From NCBI GenBank assembly GCA_963739345.1, contig CAVUAA010000002.1, positions 62,001 through 126,000 on the forward strand: DNA of 64,000 bases, in the 5' to 3' direction. Below, piece after piece: positions 62,246-64,000 of this stretch. A program made the translations under genes and the position numbers. This stretch comes from CAVUAA01 sp963739345 (GTDB lineage Bacteria; Chlamydiota; Chlamydiia; Chlamydiales; JAFEGQ01). The stretch's first letter is position 1. The number at the start of each line of letters is the position of its first letter. A model generated the notes under the pieces. That model was given only the letters and a program-made list of their open reading frames with translations. It did no database searches and was not told the DNA's origin.

Positions 62246-64000
62246 ATGGAAAAACGGAAACGGTGGCACCTGTGGCTGATTGTCGCAGTGCTTACACTCA
62301 CGGCCTACAACATCCTACCCACAATTTTCTTCTATGCGAAGCCGCTTGACCGGCCCGTAGGAGCACAGATCGCTGAAAAAGTTGCTGTGCAAACATCCGA
62401 TCGGGTCAACGCCCTTGAAGGGGATGCTGTCAGCTGGGTTGGAACCTACGCCAGCAATTTAGGTTTGAAACCTGAGTCTGTGGTGCTGGTCAAAGAGAGC
62501 CCTGACCTAATCGCCGTCACCCTTCCCTCTGCTGCCGACGCCGCCAAGTTTAGAAAATACTTGCCGCGAGCAGGCGCCCTCATTCCATTTGCCCCCTCGC
62601 AACTCTCGCTTGGCGCGGCAACTCCCGATCAGCCAGCCAACGTGGTGGTTGTCGAAAGACATCTAGCGGCACAGCTCGCTCCGAGCGCCTTCACCTTCTC
62701 AGAAAAATTTGATTCCGACGGGAAACCAACAGAGCTCTACACAACGATTGTCTCCGACCGGATGGTCGAATTGGGAACCACCGTTGGGGGCGAGAGTCCT
62801 GCTGCCAGAGCCCTCCGCTACTCCCCTTCGGGCGATGCCATTTTGGTGTTGGCAGGACAAATTGTTGAATTTGAAAAAGTATTTGGCTTGCAGAGCCCGA
62901 TCACCAAGCGGTTCTACGGTAGCTTCACACAGAGTACGGGAACGGAGCTAGTCTCCACTCTCATGCGGGGGCTCGACTCGGTGAGCACCCAGCTAGAGAC
63001 CGAGATCGCCAAGGCTGGTGATGTGGACGCAGAAGGAGCGTCATGGACGCAGAATGTCCGTGCCCTCAAGCGGCAGAAAGAGATCGTCGACCAAGCCAAT
63101 AAAATTGTAGTGGCCAACACCGCCATGTTTGAGGCGGGCGAGAAGCCACTAACAGCCGCACAGATCAACGCAAGCGGCAACAACGTGGCACTCGGTTCTC
63201 GGAACCCCTTCTTCGCAAGCATCTCTCTCGACTGGGATCAGGAGAAGATGGTGTTGGAACCGCACGCCGATCTGAAGGCAATTCAGGCAGCACGACTAGA
63301 GGGAGAGAGTGGCGCCTACAAGGCGGAGAAGCTCGATCAGATGCTCGTCAACGAGGTGGCCGACCTTGGTCGTGCAACCGACGAGAAGATCCGCCCTGAA
63401 GCGAACGGCTTTGCCGTCGCTCTCAATGAGTTGACCGGGAGCGAGAGCTTCACCGTCCTCAACCTCTCCACCATCGCCGCGCAGCGACTGAGCGACGTCG
63501 AGCGGCGGATTGATACCACTTGGCAGCCAACCAGCGCCGACCTCTCGCGGGTCAATTTTCCCGTCTGGGATGCTAAAACCTATTCGAAACTTCCGGCCGA
63601 CCAGCAGCAGCTGGGACTTGTCGCTTACGCGCCTGTTGAAGGGGGCGAGGAGATCCTTCCTGGCGCCCGGATGAGCTCACTCTACGTGATCGCCCGCGGC
63701 TTAGGCCCCATTGTTGAAAAAGGGCAGAGTGGAGACCAGACCGATTTGATGGTCGACATTCAGGCGCTTGGCGACCTCCTCAAACAGGAAGGCTTCCTCT
63801 CTCGAGCGGTGGGGAACGACCTCATCTTTGAACTCGATGGCTACTACGACAACGTGCTAGCCGCCACACGCGAAAAGTTCACCGTCCACGGAACGAAGCG
63901 GTTCGCCGTCCTCGAGTACACCAATGAGAAGCAGCGACTGCTCACATTGAATGCGATCGAAACAGCGCAGCACGAAGACCTCGTCAAGTGGCGCGATGAG
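62246..64000 (+). CDS. SecD/SecDF translocase component (N-terminal part, window ends)
   Basis: 585 residues visible, open to the window end. ATG 62246 has GAGG six bases upstream. An N-terminal membrane anchor (LWLIVAVLTLTAYNILPTIF) is followed by a large periplasmic part. In Chlamydia secD and secF are fused into one very long gene (CT448) next to uppS-cdsA, as here. The length of the periplasmic section before any second membrane helix supports that. SecD/F helps pull exported proteins using the proton gradient. Confidence 0.85.
   Translation, partial: MEKRKRWHLWLIVAVLTLTAYNILPTIFFYAKPLDRPVGAQIAEKVAVQTSDRVNALEGDAVSWVGTYASNLGLKPESVVLVKESPDLIAVTLPSAADAAKFRKYLPRAGALIPFAPSQLSLGAATPDQPANVVVVERHLAAQLAPSAFTFSEKFDSDGKPTELYTTIVSDRMVELGTTVGGESPAARALRYSPSGDAILVLAGQIVEFEKVFGLQSPITKRFYGSFTQSTGTELVSTLMRGLDSVSTQLETEIAKAGDVDAEGASWTQNVRALKRQKEIVDQANKIVVANTAMFEAGEKPLTAAQINASGNNVALGSRNPFFASISLDWDQEKMVLEPHADLKAIQAARLEGESGAYKAEKLDQMLVNEVADLGRATDEKIRPEANGFAVALNELTGSESFTVLNLSTIAAQRLSDVERRIDTTWQPTSADLSRVNFPVWDAKTYSKLPADQQQLGLVAYAPVEGGEEILPGARMSSLYVIARGLGPIVEKGQSGDQTDLMVDIQALGDLLKQEGFLSRAVGNDLIFELDGYYDNVLAATREKFTVHGTKRFAVLEYTNEKQRLLTLNAIETAQHEDLVKWRDE

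Noticed and set aside
1..64000. CRISPR arrays, rRNA operon, prophage or origin of replication
   Set aside because: No regularly spaced direct repeats, no rRNA sequences, no phage structural genes and no dnaA-box cluster were seen by eye.

Overview
The window looks like the chromosome of a member of the phylum Chlamydiota outside the genus Chlamydia. Several gene orders match known chlamydial ones: SNF2 helicase / tig / clpP / clpX; the type III secretion (T3SS) order sctD-E-F-G-(CT668-like)-N-O-P-Q-pkn5-sctC, as in C. trachomatis CT664-CT674; serS / VIT-like / zntA-like ATPase, as in CT729-CT727; and uppS-cdsA-cmk-plsC next to a secD-type gene, as in CT448-CT453. Base composition is well above 50 % G+C (roughly 55-58 % by eye, not counted), far higher than Chlamydia or most amoeba-associated chlamydiae. 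This suggests an environmental lineage.

Layout. 1-6377: 5'-part of an SNF2 helicase (minus strand), a candidate small RNA, tRNA-Gly, tig, clpP and clpX. 6410-11703: an unknown gene, a small needle-like ORF, an LcrH/SycD-type chaperone, a 32-residue micro-ORF made of Asp-Ile-Ala triplets, and two translocators (CopB/SctE-like and CopD/SctB-like). These carry separate promoters, at least two of which share an upstream element. 11777-23403: the basal-body operon, beginning with a frameshifted class I chaperone and running through SctD to the secretin SctC. 23379-26664: a lipoprotein, a YidD-like gene with an in-frame palindromic insertion, and two decayed copper-resistance genes. 26735-35263: der, a membrane protein, a second SNF2 helicase, a DUF4143 ATPase, and a gene split by a 158-bp MITE. 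35287-42092: smc, an AsmA-like gene with a frameshift, and a REP-type (Y1/HUH) transposase unit with perfect 35-bp inverted ends. 42327-47933: serS, mnmH, VIT-like, P-type ATPase and an outer-membrane barrel. 48001-56956: NAD-glutamate dehydrogenase, a small exported protein, a DMT permease, an F-box protein (candidate effector), an aldehyde dehydrogenase, and a symporter fused to a solute-binding domain. 57018-62160: a toxin relic with a MITE-like repeat, lpxI-trxA, tRNA-Leu, and plsC-cmk-cdsA-uppS. From 62246 to the window end: the N-terminal part of SecD/SecDF.

How it fits together. About 17 kb encode most of an injectisome: export ATPase and stalk, needle, inner rod, ruler, sorting platform, inner ring, secretin, translocators, chaperones and an associated kinase. 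The T3SS block lies between clpX and der, whereas in C. trachomatis the translocator and basal-body loci are apart. The accessory signal is a set of palindromic elements. Locus-specific, often perfect palindromes with a GG-GCC-W-GGC-CC type core sit at gene 3' ends and resemble substrates of the resident REP-type transposase. Two MITE insertions can be reversed exactly on paper: one extends a protein in frame and the other splits a gene. Two missing-G frameshifts, in the T3SS chaperone and the AsmA-like gene, may be sequence errors or real.
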